Assembly (NCBI GenBank): GCA_900467185.1
Contig: UBPA01000003.1
Coordinates: 930,001-994,000 of the forward strand
Reading direction: 5' to 3'
Source: Hyphomicrobiales bacterium
GTDB lineage: Bacteria; Pseudomonadota; Alphaproteobacteria; Rhizobiales; Rhizobiaceae
DNA length: 64,000 nt
A program made the position numbers and the translations under genes. This document shows, in pieces, positions 47,744 to 56,798 of the stretch. The notes under the pieces are model-generated. The model worked only from the letters and a program-made list of their open reading frames with translations, made no database searches and was not told the DNA's origin. Each line of letters starts with the position of its first letter. The stretch's first letter is position 1.

Positions 47744-49204
47744 CTACTCCTTGTTCATGGTGTCGAGCGTGGCGGCGAGACGCTTGTCCTCGTTGAAATA
47801 GCGGGCGCGATCCCAGAAATGCGGCCGGCCGATGCCCGAACCCTTGTGGCGGCCGACGATCTTGCCGACGGCATCCTCGCCCTCGATCTCGTAGCGCATC
47901 AGGTCCTGCGTGATGATCACGTCGCCTTCCATGCCGACCACTTCGGTGATGTGGGTGATGCGGCGCGAGCCGTCGCGCAGGCGGGCGGCCTGGATGATGA
48001 CGTCGATCGATCCCGCGATGATCTCGCGCACCGTCCGGGCGGGCAGCGTGTATCCGCCCATGGCGATCATCGATTCCATGCGGGCGAGGCACTCGCGCGG
48101 CGTATTGGCGTGGATCGTGCCCATGGAGCCGTCATGACCGGTGTTCATGGCCTGCAGGAGGTCGAACACTTCGGCGCCGCGCACTTCGCCGACGATGATG
48201 CGTTCGGGCCGCATGCGCAGGCAGTTCTTGATGAGATCGCGCATGGTGATCTCGCCTTCGCCCTCGATGTTGGGCGGCCGGGTTTCCAGACGCACCACAT
48301 GCGGCTGCTGCAGCTGGAGTTCGGCAGTGTCTTCGCAGGTGATGACGCGCTCGTCGGCATCGATATAGGCGGTGAGGCAATTCAGAAGCGTCGTCTTGCC
48401 AGAGCCCGTGCCGCCGGAGATGACGACGTTGCAGCGGACCCGGCCGATGATCTGGAGCAGGACGGCGCCTTCCGGCGTGACCGCCCCGAAGCGCACGAGC
48501 TGGTCGAGCTTCAGCTTGTCCTTCTTGAACTTGCGGATCGTGAGCGCCGCGCCATCGATGGCGAGCGGCGGCGCGATGACGTTGACGCGCGAGCCGTCGG
48601 GCAGGCGCGCATCGCAGATCGGCGAGCTTTCGTCGACACGGCGACCGACCTGGGACACGATGCGCTGGCAGATCGACAGGAGCTGGGCATTGTCGCGGAA
48701 GCGGACGTCGCTTTCGATCGTCTTGCCGTTGACTTCGATGAAGGTCTGGCCGGCACCATTGACCATGATGTCGGCGATGTCGTCGCGTGCCAGCAGCGGC
48801 TCCAGCGGGCCGTAGCCGAGAACGTCGTTGCAGATATCCTCGAGCAGCTCCTCCTGCTCGGAGATCGACATGGCGAAGTTCTTGATCGTGATGATATCGT
48901 TGACGATATCGCGGATCTCTTCGCGCGCGCTTTCCCCATCGAGCTTGGCGAGCTGCGACAGGTCGATCGTATCGATCAGCGCCGAGAAAACCTGCGCCTT
49001 GGTGTCGTAATAGTCTTCCGTGCGGGGCGCGCGCTTGCGCGGTGCCGGAGGTGCAGGCTGGCGCACGAGCGCGGCCGCATCGCGGGCCGTTTCCGCCAGC
49101 ACCGGAGCGGCGGGCCGCTCCATCACGGCAACGGCCGGCGGGGCCATGGCAGGCGGCGGACTGGCGATCCGGCCGGTGCTGTCGTTTCCGCGTTTACCAA
49201 ACAT
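47744..49204 (-). CDS. cpaF: Flp pilus assembly ATPase CpaF/TadA
   Basis: This encodes 486 residues of a secretion ATPase. Walker [17 protein letters not shown] is near residue 262; the Asp box CEDTAELQL, Walker [19 protein letters not shown] and the His box [20 protein letters not shown] follow. The N-terminal 75 residues are Pro/Ala-rich and not conserved. TadA can power both extension and retraction of Flp pili. It lies between cpaE and tadB; gaps are 45 and 4 bases. Confidence 0.97.
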   Translation of the reverse strand: MFGKRGNDSTGRIASPPPAMAPPAVAVMERPAAPVLAETARDAAALVRQPAPPAPRKRAPRTEDYYDTKAQVFSALIDTIDLSQLAKLDGESAREEIRDIVNDIITIKNFAMSISEQEELLEDICNDVLGYGPLEPLLARDDIADIMVNGAGQTFIEVNGKTIESDVRFRDNAQLLSICQRIVSQVGRRVDESSPICDARLPDGSRVNVIAPPLAIDGAALTIRKFKKDKLKLDQLVRFGAVTPEGAVLLQIIGRVRCNVVISGGTGSGKTTLLNCLTAYIDADERVITCEDTAELQLQQPHVVRLETRPPNIEGEGEITMRDLIKNCLRMRPERIIVGEVRGAEVFDLLQAMNTGHDGSMGTIHANTPRECLARMESMIAMGGYTLPARTVREIIAGSIDVIIQAARLRDGSRRITHITEVVGMEGDVIITQDLMRYEIEGEDAVGKIVGRHKGSGIGRPHFWDRARYFNEDKRLAATLDTMNKE

Positions 49205-49249
49205 GGCTGTCCACCTGATTGCGTCTCATCGTCGCGTTTCCTTCCAGGC

Positions 49250-50539
49250 TCAGCTGCGGCCGAGAAGGCCGAGCACCATGCCGAGACCCGCCTTCTTCGG
49301 CTTCTTGGCCGTCACCCGGCCCGTCAGCAGATGCGCCAGCTGCGAGAAGATCTCGGCCGTCGGAGCCTTCTTGTCGGTCTCGCCGATCATGCGCCCGCTG
49401 TTTGCCGCCGTGCCGAACAGCGCGGCATCGAAGGGAATGATCGCTGCCGCCTCGACTTCCAGCGACTCGCAGAAGTCGGCGACGGAAATTTCGGGCCGCT
49501 TGGGCATGCCCACCTGGTTGAGGACCAGATGCGGCGCCTTGTCGTTCGGGCGCAGCTTGCGGATGCTGTCGAAGAGGTTCTTTGCGTTGCGAAGATTGGC
49601 AAGGTCGGGAACGGCGGTGATGACGAGCTCGTCCGCCTCGCCGACGATGTTGCGCGTCCATTCGTTCCAGGTGTGCGGCACGTCGAGGACGGAGACCGGT
49701 GCATTGCGCTGGAGGATTTCGACCAGCGCCTGAAAGGCGTTTCCGTCGAAATCATAGGCGCGGTCGAGCATGGAGGGGGCCGCCAGCAGCGAGAGATGCT
49801 CGGAGCATTTCGTCAGAAGCCGGTCGAGGAAGACCTCGTCGAGGCGTTCCGGCGAGAAGACGGCCTCGGCCACGCCCTGCGGCGGGTCCTGGTCGAAATT
49901 GATGTTGGCCGTGCCGTAGGGCAGATCGAGATCGGCAAGGACGGTTTCGGTGGAGAACAGATGGGAGATGCCCCAGGCGCAGTTGTGCGCCAGCGTGGAG
50001 GACCCCACGCCGCCCTTGGCGCCGATGAAGGCGATGTTGCGGCCGAGTGGCTCGGCCTCGGGATCGACGAAGATCGCGGAGATCGCACCCATCAGGTCGG
50101 ACATGGCGACGGGCGCCACCATATATTCGGAGATGCCGTTGCGGATCAGCTCGCGGTAGAGGCCGATATCGTTGTAGCGGCCGATGAGAATGACCTTGGT
50201 GCTGGGATCGCAGACCTGCGCGAGCGGCGCGAGCTCCTGCATGAGGACACCGGGCTCCGACGAGGTCTCGAGAATGATGAGGTTCGGCGTCGGCATGGTG
50301 GCGAACATGTTGGCGGCCGTCGCCACATTGCCGCTATTGATGCGGAAACCGACCTTCGCCATGCGCCGGTCCTGCCCGCAGCGCTCCAGGGCGCGCTGAA
50401 CGGCATCCGTCTCGCAGAAGGCGTGGATGGAGATGCGGGGCAGCGGACGCAGGTGCTCGATGTCCTGCGGCAGGACGACGTCGGCATGGACCGGCGCCTC
50501 GCCGCTCAGGCTCTCGATCTTGTAATCAATGGCGCTCAT
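49250..50539 (-). CDS. cpaE: pilus localisation protein CpaE/TadZ
   Basis: A 429-residue MinD/ParA-like protein with an N-terminal receiver-like domain (residues 45-150) that lacks a clear phospho-site. The deviant Walker A is IGAKGGVGSSTLAHNCAWGI near residue 176; the usual Lys of KGGVGKS is replaced (GVGSST), as in CpaE/TadZ proteins that mark the pole for the pilus apparatus. Later LDVPHTWNEWTRNI and LVLNQVGMPKRPEI complete the fold. Cotranscribed with cpaD and cpaF. Confidence 0.94.
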   Translation of the reverse strand: MSAIDYKIESLSGEAPVHADVVLPQDIEHLRPLPRISIHAFCETDAVQRALERCGQDRRMAKVGFRINSGNVATAANMFATMPTPNLIILETSSEPGVLMQELAPLAQVCDPSTKVILIGRYNDIGLYRELIRNGISEYMVAPVAMSDLMGAISAIFVDPEAEPLGRNIAFIGAKGGVGSSTLAHNCAWGISHLFSTETVLADLDLPYGTANINFDQDPPQGVAEAVFSPERLDEVFLDRLLTKCSEHLSLLAAPSMLDRAYDFDGNAFQALVEILQRNAPVSVLDVPHTWNEWTRNIVGEADELVITAVPDLANLRNAKNLFDSIRKLRPNDKAPHLVLNQVGMPKRPEISVADFCESLEVEAAAIIPFDAALFGTAANSGRMIGETDKKAPTAEIFSQLAHLLTGRVTAKKPKKAGLGMVLGLLGRS

Positions 50540-50566
50540 GTGGTGCCCCGCGACGCATCAGCTGCG

Positions 50567-51301
50567 TCAGTTGTTCGTGATGGAAATCGTGGTGTCCGGC
50601 GGAGCTGTGCTGAGCCCCCTATAGTCTTCGATGACCTGGCCGCGCCGGGCGGCATCGATCGGCGATTGCGCCTGCGGCCCGAGCAGATCCGTGGGATTGG
50701 CGATCTGGGCTGCGAGGTTGGACTGGCTGGCGCAGCCGAAATTGCTCCAGTTGCGGTTCTCGGTCGTGTTGCTGACGAGGTCTTCCGGCCAGGCGCCGCA
50801 GGGGCCCGTCGAGGCGGTGATGGCGGTGAAGCTCAGGCGCACGGGTGCGGCATCGCCGCTGCCGGCCGCGTCGTAGCGGGTTTCCAGAAGCCGGTTTGCC
50901 GGAACGCCGGTCTGGACGAGGATCGCCCGAATGTCCCGGCGCACGGCCTCGACGGCAGCGCCATTGCGCGAGCCGCTCGGAAGCATGATCTGGACGACAC
51001 CGTTGGCCGAGCCGCGATAGGTCTGGGCAAAGCCCTTGATGACCTCGCGCGTGCCGACGGGAAGCCGGCGGTCGCTGGAGGCGATGGGAATGTCGATCGC
51101 CCGCTCGCTTTCGCCCACGACGATCGGATGCCGGGTGCGGTAATCGTCGGGAATGGCGCCCGTCGACAGATCGTCGCGCCGGGCACAGGCTGCAAGGCTT
51201 GCCGCGATGCCGAGGCCGAGCAGAGCGATACGGGCAATGCGGGATGGAGACGGCATGGCCGAACGCCTTTCGAACGGGGGGAGCGCATTCACTGATGTCA
51301 T
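50567..51301 (-). CDS. cpaD: pilus assembly lipoprotein CpaD
   Basis: This encodes up to 244 residues; ATG 51256 (MPSPSRIARIALLGLGIAAS) gives a more typical signal sequence ending in the lipobox SLAAC, while the upstream start at 51301 has GGGAACGG ahead. The mature part shows the CpaD pattern: DDYRTRHPIVVGESERAIDI, GFAQTYRGSANGVVQIMLPS, and SNFGCASQSNLAAQIANPTD followed by LLGPQAQSPIDAARR. CpaD is an outer-membrane lipoprotein that works with the CpaC secretin. The cpaC stop is 12 bases upstream. Confidence 0.94.
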   Translation of the reverse strand: MTSVNALPPFERRSAMPSPSRIARIALLGLGIAASLAACARRDDLSTGAIPDDYRTRHPIVVGESERAIDIPIASSDRRLPVGTREVIKGFAQTYRGSANGVVQIMLPSGSRNGAAVEAVRRDIRAILVQTGVPANRLLETRYDAAGSGDAAPVRLSFTAITASTGPCGAWPEDLVSNTTENRNWSNFGCASQSNLAAQIANPTDLLGPQAQSPIDAARRGQVIEDYRGLSTAPPDTTISITNN

Positions 51302-51313
51302 GTCCGTTCCCGC

Positions 51314-52888
51314 CTATTTGTAAATGAAGCCGACATTGCCGTGATACTGCCCGACCGGCTGGGCGCCACGGTTGCCGTAAATGCGATTGACTTCGCCGAG
51401 AAAGAAGCCCGGAAGATCGGCGGACGGGTTGAAATTGTCGTCCGGCCGGGAGATCTGGTTGCGGGCGACGGGGCGCACGAGATAGGGCGTGGCGATGATG
51501 ACCAGTTCGGTCTCGTTGCGCTGGAAATCGCGGGAGCGGAACAGCGTTCCGAAGATCGGGATCTTGGCAAAGCCCGGGACACCGGAAATGGCCTGGCGGA
51601 TGTTGTCCTGAACGAGACCGCCGATGACGATCGAGCCGCCGGAGGGAAGCTCGACGCTGGTGGAGGCCTCGCGCTTGCGGATCGACATGTAGTTCTGGCC
51701 GGGAATGCCCTGATAAGTGCCGCTGACGACACTGCCTTCAAAGGTCGGTTCGGACACATTGGTCTCGATGTCGAGCGCAATGCGTCCGGGTCCGAGAACG
51801 ACCGGCTTGAAATTCAGCTCGACGCCGTATTCGACGGTTTCGACCTTTCGTTCAAGCAAAGGCTTCTTCTCTCCCGTCGTCTTGTCCTCTTCCTCTGTCA
51901 CTTCCTGACCTGCGGGAAGGCGGTAATCTCCGCCGACGAAGAACTTGGCGCTTTTTCCGGAGATGGCCGTCAGGCTCGGTTCAGCCAGCGTTCGCATGAC
52001 GCCGGCCTGCTCCATCGCGTTGATGTAGCTGGCAAGCCCGATGGCGCCGTTGGCAATGCTGCCGGTGATGAGGGAGGATCCGGGATTGAGCGCATTGCCC
52101 AGATTGGCCGGGTTCTGAAAGGTGATCGCAGCGTTTCTGCCACTGACCGATCCCGAAAAGCCGAGCTGCTTGAGGATCTGACGCGAAACTTCCGCGACCG
52201 TGACCTTCAACATCACCTGATCTTCGCCGTCGATGGTCAGGAGGTTGACGATCTTCGATTTCTGGCGGTCTTCGGCGTAGATATCGGCATCGCCGTTGGT
52301 GCCCTGGGCGGTGATGTTGCGGGTCGTCGCCTCGCCGCCCTGGAGGAAGGCCTGCGCCAGTTCCACGACGCGCGTGGAGTCGAGCGGCGTGCGGACGGAG
52401 CCTGTGAGCACGATGTTGTCCGAGACGATCTCGACGTTGATATCGGAGTCCGGCAGGTAGCGGCGAAGATTGGACTGGAGCGTGGAGACGTCGCGCTCGA
52501 TTTCCAGATCGAGGCTGACGATTTCCTCGCCGCCGGCGCCGAAGATGAAGATGTTGGTCTGACCGACGGACTTGCCGAAGAGATAGATGCGGCGGGACGT
52601 GCGCGTAACGGCATCGGCAAGCGACGGATCGGCGACGAGGATGTCATGGGCATCCGTCGGCAGGTCGATGACGACGGCCTTGTTGAGACCGAGCTTGATG
52701 GTCTTCTTGACACCGGGGCCACTGTCGACGATGCGCACGAGCGCACTGTCGGCGGCTTGTGCGACACCGGCGAAGCCCGGCAAAACCGGGACGGCCGTCA
52801 CGGCCAGCGCCACGGCGAGAATGCCGGCGAGCGGTGCGCTGAGCTTTTTGCCGAACGTCATGGGGCTCTTTCCTCGGCTATCCATCAT
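51314..52888 (-). CDS. cpaC: Flp pilus secretin CpaC
   Basis: This encodes 524 residues of the outer-membrane channel. A second start at 52861 (MTFGKKLSAPLAGILAVALA) also has a good GAGGAAAG site and fits the signal peptide better. The N-terminal domain (VIDLPTDAHDILVADPSLAD, VGQTNIFIFGAGGEEI) is the T2SS/secretin N1-like pilus domain, a BON-like part follows, and the secretin core from about residue 230 ends VSGVPGFAKIPIFGTLFRSR-like sequence and ETELVIIATPYLVRPV. The start overlaps the cpaB stop by four bases. Confidence 0.95.
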   Translation of the reverse strand: MMDSRGKSPMTFGKKLSAPLAGILAVALAVTAVPVLPGFAGVAQAADSALVRIVDSGPGVKKTIKLGLNKAVVIDLPTDAHDILVADPSLADAVTRTSRRIYLFGKSVGQTNIFIFGAGGEEIVSLDLEIERDVSTLQSNLRRYLPDSDINVEIVSDNIVLTGSVRTPLDSTRVVELAQAFLQGGEATTRNITAQGTNGDADIYAEDRQKSKIVNLLTIDGEDQVMLKVTVAEVSRQILKQLGFSGSVSGRNAAITFQNPANLGNALNPGSSLITGSIANGAIGLASYINAMEQAGVMRTLAEPSLTAISGKSAKFFVGGDYRLPAGQEVTEEEDKTTGEKKPLLERKVETVEYGVELNFKPVVLGPGRIALDIETNVSEPTFEGSVVSGTYQGIPGQNYMSIRKREASTSVELPSGGSIVIGGLVQDNIRQAISGVPGFAKIPIFGTLFRSRDFQRNETELVIIATPYLVRPVARNQISRPDDNFNPSADLPGFFLGEVNRIYGNRGAQPVGQYHGNVGFIYK

Positions 52889-53697
52889 TGCATCGCTCCC
52901 GTCTTGGTCTCGCCGTCGGAGGAGACGATGGAGCCGGATTTGATCAGCTGGACGGCCGGACGGCTGCCGCCGGAGAGCAGGTAGTCGGCCGCGATCGTGT
53001 CGGGTTCCTGCGCGTCGGCGATCGAGCGCAGGGCGAGCGACAGGCGATCGGCCATCTGCTGGGCGACGGCGAGGACCTTGGCCTGGTCGGGCGTCAGCTC
53101 CAGCGTCGCGGTGGTCCCGAGGACGGTTTTGGAGCCATCGTCCTTCTCCTCGATCTGCTGGTCGACGGCGAGGATGCGAACGTTGCTGAGCACGGTTTCC
53201 GTGTTGAAGGTCTTGCCCTCGCCCTTGCGGACCATGATGACGTCGACGCGGTCGTTTGGCAGGATGAAGCCGCCGGCGCCGGTGGCAACCGTGATTTCGG
53301 TCGAAACCGCGCGTTTGCCGGCCGGCAGGATGGAGGAGAGGATCTGGCCGGAGGCATCGGCGATCTTTTCGGAGCGAACCGGCTCGCCATTGAGGAGCGG
53401 CAGACGAACAACGGACCCCTGCAGCTGGGTGGCCGCATCCGGGCGGGCCTCATCCGTGATGAAGCCATCGACGATTCCGGCCTTCGGCCAGGCCATCCAA
53501 CGGATGGCATCCGCGCTGAGGCGCGCACCGACCGGCAGGCTCTTGGCCATGACGAGGACGTTGACGGTCGGCTCGCGCTCGATGACCGGCTCTGCCGTCT
53601 CGACGACGGTCGGCCCGGTAATGCTCATCGCCAGCAAGCCGGCAAGGCCGGCCGAAACGACCGCAACCGCCAAAATAAAAACGCGCGCCGGCTTCAT
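52885..53697 (-). CDS. cpaB: Flp pilus assembly protein CpaB
   Basis: This encodes 270 residues with an N-terminal membrane anchor (VFILAVAVVSAGLAGLLAMS) and a periplasmic SAF/RcpC domain: VNVLVMAKSLPVGARLSADA, PAGKRAVSTEITVATGAGGF, ILPNDRVDVIMVRK and LSNVRILAVDQQIEE. CpaB stabilises the secretin. It opens the seven-gene operon cpaB-C-D-E-F-tadB-tadC. A perfect CtrA-type box lies about 100 bases upstream. Confidence 0.95.
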   Translation of the reverse strand: MKPARVFILAVAVVSAGLAGLLAMSITGPTVVETAEPVIEREPTVNVLVMAKSLPVGARLSADAIRWMAWPKAGIVDGFITDEARPDAATQLQGSVVRLPLLNGEPVRSEKIADASGQILSSILPAGKRAVSTEITVATGAGGFILPNDRVDVIMVRKGEGKTFNTETVLSNVRILAVDQQIEEKDDGSKTVLGTTATLELTPDQAKVLAVAQQMADRLSLALRSIADAQEPDTIAADYLLSGGSRPAVQLIKSGSIVSSDGETKTGAMQ

Positions 53698-53796
53698 CTG
53701 ATGGACCGAACCCTTCCTTGATCACGCTTGGATCACATAGGAAAAGGCTACGGCGTAAAGGTATAATTAAGGTTAACGAAACCGAATCGACTATGC

Positions 53797-53811
53797 TTAA
53801 CGGAGCGTTAA
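53797..53811. promoter_or_regulatory. perfect CtrA box TTAA-N7-TTAA before the cpaB operon
   Basis: TTAA at 53797-53800, CGGAGCG, TTAA at 53808-53811. It is about 100 bases before the cpaB start. Two more TTAA words lie closer to the gene (53767 and 53773) and a GAATC (CcrM) site is at 53784-53788. CtrA controls pilus genes in Caulobacter. Confidence 0.65.
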
Positions 53812-53833
53812 GACGAATGGCGCCGGTTGCACT

Positions 53834-54349
53834 TCAGCGCAAGTGAGCCAGCGCCAGCTGCATGAGGGGAGATTCCGGAAAGGTCAGGAAAGCACCGCAG
53901 CCGATGGCGACGCCGTACGGCACCTTGGAGCCATGAAAGAGCTGGGCGGGGACCGGAATGCGGTAAGCAAGAATCACGTTCTCACGGCTCCGCAAGAGAA
54001 GGATTGCAAAAACCAGAACGCCACCGAGGAAGGAAACGGCCACGAGGAAGGTGAGAAGGCTCATGTTCCAGCCGAACCAGACGGCGCTCGCCGTCAGCAA
54101 CTTGGCATCACCGCCGCCCATGACGTTGAGGGCGAAGAGCGCAAAGCACACAGCGAATACCGCAAGGCCGGCCGCGAGATGGAGCCCGATCTGGGTCATG
54201 TCGAGCCCGGCCAGCGGGGCGATCAAGACGAAAGCGCCAAGCAGGATCGCGGAGACCCGGTTGGGAATCGTCATCGAGAGAAAGTCGGAACAGGCGGCAA
54301 AGGCCAGGCACAGGGGAAAAATGACGAAAATCGCAGCCTGAACCATCAT
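53834..54349 (-). CDS. cpaA: type IV prepilin peptidase CpaA
   Basis: A 171-residue membrane aspartic protease of family A24. The two catalytic Asp residues are Asp22 in CSDFLSMTIPN and the one in GGGDAKLLTA near residue 79. Six hydrophobic segments fill the rest. It lacks the N-terminal methylation domain of long prepilin peptidases, as usual for Flp systems. It removes the leader of the pilin encoded upstream. It is separated from cpaB by 136 bases that hold the CtrA box, so it forms its own unit. Confidence 0.95.
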   Translation of the reverse strand: MMVQAAIFVIFPLCLAFAACSDFLSMTIPNRVSAILLGAFVLIAPLAGLDMTQIGLHLAAGLAVFAVCFALFALNVMGGGDAKLLTASAVWFGWNMSLLTFLVAVSFLGGVLVFAILLLRSRENVILAYRIPVPAQLFHGSKVPYGVAIGCGAFLTFPESPLMQLALAHLR

Positions 54350-54462
54350 AAAGACTCCGTAAGATGCCGATTTTTAACAGACGAGCGTTAACAAATGGCG
54401 TCGCGTCCTATTCCGAGGCGCGAACTTTTATTTGGCGTAGGCATGTCAGTGAGCTGAATACC

Positions 54463-54495
54463 AAAAGACCGCTCTTCTGTAGAAGAGCGGTCCTT
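54463..54495 (-). terminator. pilin gene terminator
   Basis: GACCGCTCTTCT (54467-54478) and its exact complement at 54481-54492 form a 12-bp stem; on the minus strand it is followed by TTTT. It is 36 bases after the pilin stop. Confidence 0.9.
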
Positions 54496-54527
54496 TGAAG
54501 GGAACTGATCGAATATAGCGAGACGTA

Positions 54528-54707
54528 TCAGCCGCCACCGCTCGTCTTCAGGCGACCGGAAATGTTGGTGAAGGTATTGCTGATCTGGTTCCCGAGGGTC
54601 GTTGCACCGGCAACGATCGCCAGAGCGATCAGTGATGCGATCAGGCCGTATTCGATGGCGGTCGCGCCGGACTCGTCCTTGAGAAAACGCGCGAAAACTG
54701 CGGTCAT
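54528..54707 (-). CDS. pilA: Flp/Fap-type pilin
   Basis: This gene encodes 59 residues from ATG 54707, with AGGAGAAA before it. The leader MTAVFARFLKDESG is cut after Gly14; the mature pilin begins ATAIEYGLIASLIALAIVAG with Glu at position +5, the hallmark of Flp pilins, and ends with a short TNISGRLKTSGGG tail. It forms the fibre of the tight-adherence pilus. Single-gene unit with its own terminator; the region upstream (54708-54950) has CCGACA..TGTCGG as a short inverted repeat but no clear CtrA box. Confidence 0.95.
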   Translation of the reverse strand: MTAVFARFLKDESGATAIEYGLIASLIALAIVAGATTLGNQISNTFTNISGRLKTSGGG

Positions 54708-54954
54708 GTCATTTCTCCTGCTTGAATGTTTCGTGTTCAGCACTCCCTCCGACATGTCTCTGTCGGCCGGTTGCCATGAACTTACAGAACGCACATTTCG
54801 ATCCGCTTAAAAAAGAACGTTACCGGAGAATGAATGGATCGGCACAACTTTGAGGGATGTCGCCAATCCTGGCATCTCTCTCCCGAGCCCTTAATCCTTC
54901 ATTCACCAAAACCACGGATGCTGTGTCATCGGCATCACCGGATCCTGCAGCCTC

Positions 54955-55383
54955 ATGGCCCTTCTCTCGTCTTCCCGCGTTTCTTCCCCTGCCCGTCCGC
55001 GTTCGCGCGCCATGCTGTGCGTGGCCCTGTGCCTGGCTGCGGGTGCTGGGGCGCCGGGTTTGGCGATCGCGCAGGATGCCGCACTGATGAACGTCTATCT
55101 CAACCATGCCCGGGTTCTCAAACTCGACCGCAGCGTCAGCCGGGTAATCATCGGCAGCGCCGAGATCGCCGATGCCACCGTTGCCGATGCGCAGACCATC
55201 GTTCTCACCGGCAAGGCCGTGGGCACGACCAACATCGTCATTCTCGACGAGAACGACAATCCGATCGTCGATCAGCGCATCCTCGTCTCGACGGACGAAG
55301 GCAACACGCTGCGCGTCTATCGCTCGACGGCCCGCGCGGTCCTCACCTGCACGCCGAGCTGCGAAGAGCACTCGAAGAAGTAG
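54955..55383 (+). CDS. stand-alone pilus/secretin N-domain protein
   Basis: This encodes 142 residues with a signal peptide (AMLCVALCLAAGAGAPGLAIA). The mature part, VYLNHARVLKLDRSVSRVII, then GSAEIADATVADAQTIVLTG and VGTTNIVILDENDNPIVDQR, is the same N-terminal domain that precedes the secretin core in CpaC (compare VIDLPTDAHDILVADPSLAD in CpaC), but no secretin follows. The end has two cysteines, CTPSC. It would be periplasmic and might cap or pair with CpaC. Divergent from the pilin gene and followed by two TadE-like genes on the same strand. Confidence 0.88.
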   Translation: MALLSSSRVSSPARPRSRAMLCVALCLAAGAGAPGLAIAQDAALMNVYLNHARVLKLDRSVSRVIIGSAEIADATVADAQTIVLTGKAVGTTNIVILDENDNPIVDQRILVSTDEGNTLRVYRSTARAVLTCTPSCEEHSKK

Positions 55384-55464
55384 GCGGCGCCCGGCACGTC
55401 CTCCTCGCTACCCCCCGTTACGAAGTAGAAACGCTTTCTTGGTAAGCTGGCGTTCACGCGGGAT

Positions 55465-56070
55465 ATGGCGGGTACGATGGCGCTGACGAGACGGAACGAC
55501 GGAGAGGATTGCGGGGAAGGCCGGACGGTTGCCGGCCGCTTCGCGCGCGATCGCAAGGGCGCTGCCGCCATCGAGTTCGCCATTCTCGTCATTCCCTTCC
55601 TCATGGTCATTTTTGCCTCCATCGAGACCTTTGTGGCCTTTACCGGCGAGCAGATCCTTGCCAATGCCACCCAGACCATGGCCCGCAAGATCCGCACGGG
55701 CCTGCTGCCGGCGACGATGAACCAGAGCGAGTTCCGCGCCGCCTTCTGCAACGAACTGACGGCCATGCTGAGCTGCTCGACGGGCGAGGTGGGAACACCA
55801 TCCAAGCTGCTGATCGACGTTCGCAGCTATGCAAGCTTCAGTGATATTCCGATCGACATTCCGCGCAAGGGCAGCGACCTCGACGTCACCGGCTTCAAAT
55901 ACGCGCCTGGCGGCCCCGGATCGATCAACCTGATCCGCGCCTATTACCGCTGGACCGTCGTGACCGATCTCGTGCGTCCCTACATCACCAATCTGCGCCC
56001 GGCCGGCAGCTCCATGCCGAACGACTATCTGATGGCGACGACGGCCGCCTTCATGAACGAGAAATTCTGA
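55465..56070 (+). CDS. TadE/TadG-family minor pilin-like protein (first of two)
   Basis: A 201-residue protein. A TadE-like N-terminus, FARDRKGAAAIEFAILVIPF followed by LMVIFASIETFVAFTG, gives a prepilin-like segment with a membrane helix after a G-A-A-A-I-E-F motif. The remaining 150 residues are periplasmic. TadE-type pseudopilins are processed by CpaA and needed for pilus assembly. It is one base upstream of a second such gene. Confidence 0.88.
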   Translation: MAGTMALTRRNDGEDCGEGRTVAGRFARDRKGAAAIEFAILVIPFLMVIFASIETFVAFTGEQILANATQTMARKIRTGLLPATMNQSEFRAAFCNELTAMLSCSTGEVGTPSKLLIDVRSYASFSDIPIDIPRKGSDLDVTGFKYAPGGPGSINLIRAYYRWTVVTDLVRPYITNLRPAGSSMPNDYLMATTAAFMNEKF

Positions 56071-56071
56071 G

Positions 56072-56668
56072 ATGACCGGCGCGAACCGCACCACCCGCCC
56101 GCGTTCCCGTCTCGCTGCCCGGCTCCGCCGCCTGGCGCGCGACCGGCGGGGAACGAGCGGCATCGAATTCGCGCTGATCGCACCGATCCTCCTGATGATC
56201 TATCTCGGCGCGTTCGAGCTGTCCGTCGGCTTCAACATGTCGCAGAAGGTGTCGCAAGCCACCGGCACCGTCGCCGACATCCTCAGCCAGAAGACCGAGG
56301 TGACGCCGAGCGAACTCGACGGCATGAAGAACGTGGCGCTGAGCATCATGGCGCCTTTCTCCGTCAGCAAATACACGCTGAAGGTCTCGGGCATTCGCGT
56401 CACCGCACCGGGCGTCGGGGTCGTCGCGTGGTCGCGGGACGAAAAGGGCGGCACGCCCTATGCCGTCAATGCCACCGTGTCCGTTCCCTCCGATCTCACC
56501 GTGCTCAACACCTTCGTCGTCCGCTCGGAATTCTCCGTTCCCTATGAACTCATGCTGTTCACGCCGCCGGGGATGAAGGAGAATTCGCTGGAGGTCATGA
56601 ACCTCGCGGAGAACTACTATTACCGCCAGCGGGTCGGCCTCGGGATCAGTTGCGCGCTCTGCAAGTAG
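56072..56668 (+). CDS. TadE/TadG-family minor pilin-like protein (second)
   Basis: This encodes 198 residues. LARDRRGTSGIEFALIAPIL, then LMIYLGAFELSVGFN, is the TadE motif with Glu at the +5-like position. The periplasmic part is unlike that of its neighbour except in overall plan and ends with CALCK. A single base separates it from the preceding stop, so the two are translationally linked. Together they probably form a minor-pilin complex at the pilus base or tip. Confidence 0.88.
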   Translation: MTGANRTTRPRSRLAARLRRLARDRRGTSGIEFALIAPILLMIYLGAFELSVGFNMSQKVSQATGTVADILSQKTEVTPSELDGMKNVALSIMAPFSVSKYTLKVSGIRVTAPGVGVVAWSRDEKGGTPYAVNATVSVPSDLTVLNTFVVRSEFSVPYELMLFTPPGMKENSLEVMNLAENYYYRQRVGLGISCALCK

Positions 56669-56798
56669 GGACTGCCGCGCGCCAGGCTGCACGCCCGGTT
56701 TGCAAAACGGCAAGGTGCAGCGTATCTCTTGCCGAAAATGATCGGAGCCGGTGCGGGGCATCGATATCGGTGGCTGATCTGTCAGGAGAGTGTGGAAC

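Noticed and set aside
47708-51295. A 1195-codon open frame antisense to the pilus genes
   Set aside because: It crosses four real genes on the other strand and lacks any motif.
54374-54391. CtrA box before cpaA
   Set aside because: The two TTAA words are 10 bases apart instead of 7, so this is at best two isolated half-sites.
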